Assembly: GCF_024448165.1 (NCBI RefSeq)
Contig: NZ_JAMOLN010000018.1
Span: 1-64,000 of the forward strand
Direction: 5' to 3'
DNA from: Streptomyces longispororuber
Lineage (GTDB): Bacteria; Actinomycetota; Actinomycetes; Streptomycetales; Streptomycetaceae
DNA length: 64,000 bases
Every line of letters begins with the position of its first letter. Positions within the stretch are counted from its first letter, which is position 1. A model generated the notes under the pieces. That model saw only the letters and a program-made list of their open reading frames with translations, did not search any database and was not told the origin of the DNA. Position numbers and translations under genes: made by a program. Of the stretch, positions 63,006 to 64,000 are shown piece by piece.

Positions 63006-64000
63006 GTGACGACGACGCAGACTCCCTCCGCCACCGCGCCCGGCCCCGCCGCCCGCCGCAGACGCCCGCACCGCGCCTGGTCCGTGGCCGCGGTCACCTT
63101 CGTGACGATCATCGGCGCGGCCGCCTTCGCCTCGCTGCCCGGCCTGCTCATCGAGCCGCTGCACGACCCCGACACCGGGTTCGGCTGGTCGCGCGGCACC
63201 ATCGGCTTCGCGGTGTCCGTGAACCTGGCGCTGTACGGGATCACCGCGCCGTTCGCCGCCGCCCTGATGGACCGGTTCGGGATCCGCCGGGTCGTCGCGG
63301 TCGCGCTCACGATCATCGGGGTGGGCTCGCTGCTCACGGTGTGGATGACGGCGGCCTGGCAGCTCATCCTCTACTGGGGCGTGCTGGTCGGCCTGGGCAG
63401 CGGTTCGATGGCGCTCGCGTTCGCGGCGACCGTCACGAACCGGTGGTTCGTGGCCAGGCGCGGACTCGTCACCGGCATCCTCACCGCGGCCGGGGCCTCC
63501 GGGCAGCTGGTGTTCCTGCCGCTGCTGTCGTGGATCGTGGACCGGCACGACTGGCGGCCGGCCGCGGTGACGGTGGCCCTCGCCGCGTTCGCCGTCGTCC
63601 CGTTCGTCTGGCTGCTGCTGCGCGACCACCCGGCCGACATCGGCGAGAAGCCGTACGGGGCAACGGAGTTCGTGCCCAAGCCGGCGCCCCTGCCGGGGGC
63701 CGCGCGGCGGGCCGTCACGGTGCTGGGCAAGGCGGCGCGGACGGGGCCCTTCTGGCTGCTCGCGGGCACCTTCGCGATCTGTGGCGCGTCCACGAACGGC
63801 CTCGTCAAGACGCACTTCGTACCGGCCGCGCACGATCACCACATGCCGGTGACGGCGGCGGCCTCGCTCCTCGCGGTCATCGGCGTCTTCGACGTGATCG
63901 GGACGATCGCGTCGGGCTGGTTCACGGACCGCTTCGAGGCGCGCCGCCTGCTGGCCGTCTACTACGCTCTGCGCGGCATCTCGCTGCTCTTCCTGCCGCT
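63006..64000 (+). CDS. MFS transporter, 3' end outside window
   Basis: Frame from GTG 63006 open to the window edge, 331 residues visible of probably 420-450. An Ala/Arg-rich cytoplasmic start (residues 1-24) precedes the first helix (AAVTFVTIIGAAAFASLPGL). Motif A appears as AALMDRFGIRRVV in the loop after helix 2, and a second form, SGWFTDRFEARRL, in the second half. The long DPDTGFGWSRGTIGFAVSVN start of helix 2 is like oxalate/formate or monocarboxylate MFS members. It is divergent from the GlxA-type regulator and is its probable target. Confidence 0.88.
   Translation, partial: MTTTQTPSATAPGPAARRRRPHRAWSVAAVTFVTIIGAAAFASLPGLLIEPLHDPDTGFGWSRGTIGFAVSVNLALYGITAPFAAALMDRFGIRRVVAVALTIIGVGSLLTVWMTAAWQLILYWGVLVGLGSGSMALAFAATVTNRWFVARRGLVTGILTAAGASGQLVFLPLLSWIVDRHDWRPAAVTVALAAFAVVPFVWLLLRDHPADIGEKPYGATEFVPKPAPLPGAARRAVTVLGKAARTGPFWLLAGTFAICGASTNGLVKTHFVPAAHDHHMPVTAAASLLAVIGVFDVIGTIASGWFTDRFEARRLLAVYYALRGISLLFLP

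Overview
The window is high-GC DNA (strong G/C at third codon positions, GTG starts, 4-base GTGA/ATGA gene overlaps, AGGAGG-type ribosome sites) from an actinomycete, almost certainly a Streptomyces. The best markers are a DmdR1-type iron regulator, the SCO4402-family protein, an AfsR/NsdA-like TPR regulator, and the block purU / ECF sigma / zf-HC2 anti-sigma / STAS / EF-hand. From memory this order resembles the S. coelicolor SCO436x-SCO441x core region; that was not checked by alignment. I see no rRNA, tRNA, CRISPR array, insertion sequence or integrase. Both ends cut through MFS transporter genes.

Layout. 1-9.5 kb: MFS exporter, 2'-5' RNA ligase, a tiny membrane peptide, an AraC regulator with an aldo/keto reductase and a divergent metallo-hydrolase, a P-loop/TPR protein, an SGNH hydrolase, a surface-anchored protein and an F420/flavin-type oxidoreductase. 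9.5-12.2 kb: a TetR gene divergent from a drug-type ABC exporter, with a tandem operator between them. 12.3-19.4 kb: serC, a YdiJ-like FAD/Fe-S dehydrogenase, LysR, an EamA exporter and a metallopeptidase-like protein. 19.5-29.6 kb: an eight-gene, tightly coupled operon for a branched or terpenoid acyl-CoA (AtuA-like protein, biotin-dependent acyl-CoA carboxylase beta and alpha, acyl-CoA dehydrogenase, CoA ligase, enoyl-CoA hydratase, TetR). 29.7-37.2 kb: citrate synthase 2, pdxH, alpha/beta hydrolase, dmdR1, SIS isomerase and a PAS/GAF protein. 37.2-44.3 kb: TetR, an ABC transporter, a primase-polymerase-like protein, a TPR regulator and a proline-rich membrane protein. 44.3-50.5 kb: an orphan receptor lipoprotein, purU, and the sigma/anti-sigma/STAS and EF-hand genes. 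50.5-60.8 kb: a second catabolic cluster (CoA ligase, amidohydrolase, three acyl-CoA dehydrogenase genes, cyclase, SDR, zinc alcohol dehydrogenase), interrupted by an RsbW-like kinase gene. 60.8-64 kb: MFS, GlxA-type AraC regulator and a second MFS cut by the edge.

The most notable signals are non-coding. Four copies of a palindrome close to CTGACGG-N-CCGTCAG lie one in front of each of the four divergent transcription units of the 50-61 kb cluster, implying one unseen regulator. A 16-bp direct repeat spaced exactly 21 bp sits between tetR and the ABC exporter. A perfect 9+9 bp palindrome abuts a TetR gene. A structured 160-base intergenic block lies near dmdR1. A 12-codon ORF with a strong ribosome site stands in a 450-base gap. 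A family of dispersed GCGCAGTTCCCCGCGC-type elements occupies gene ends.
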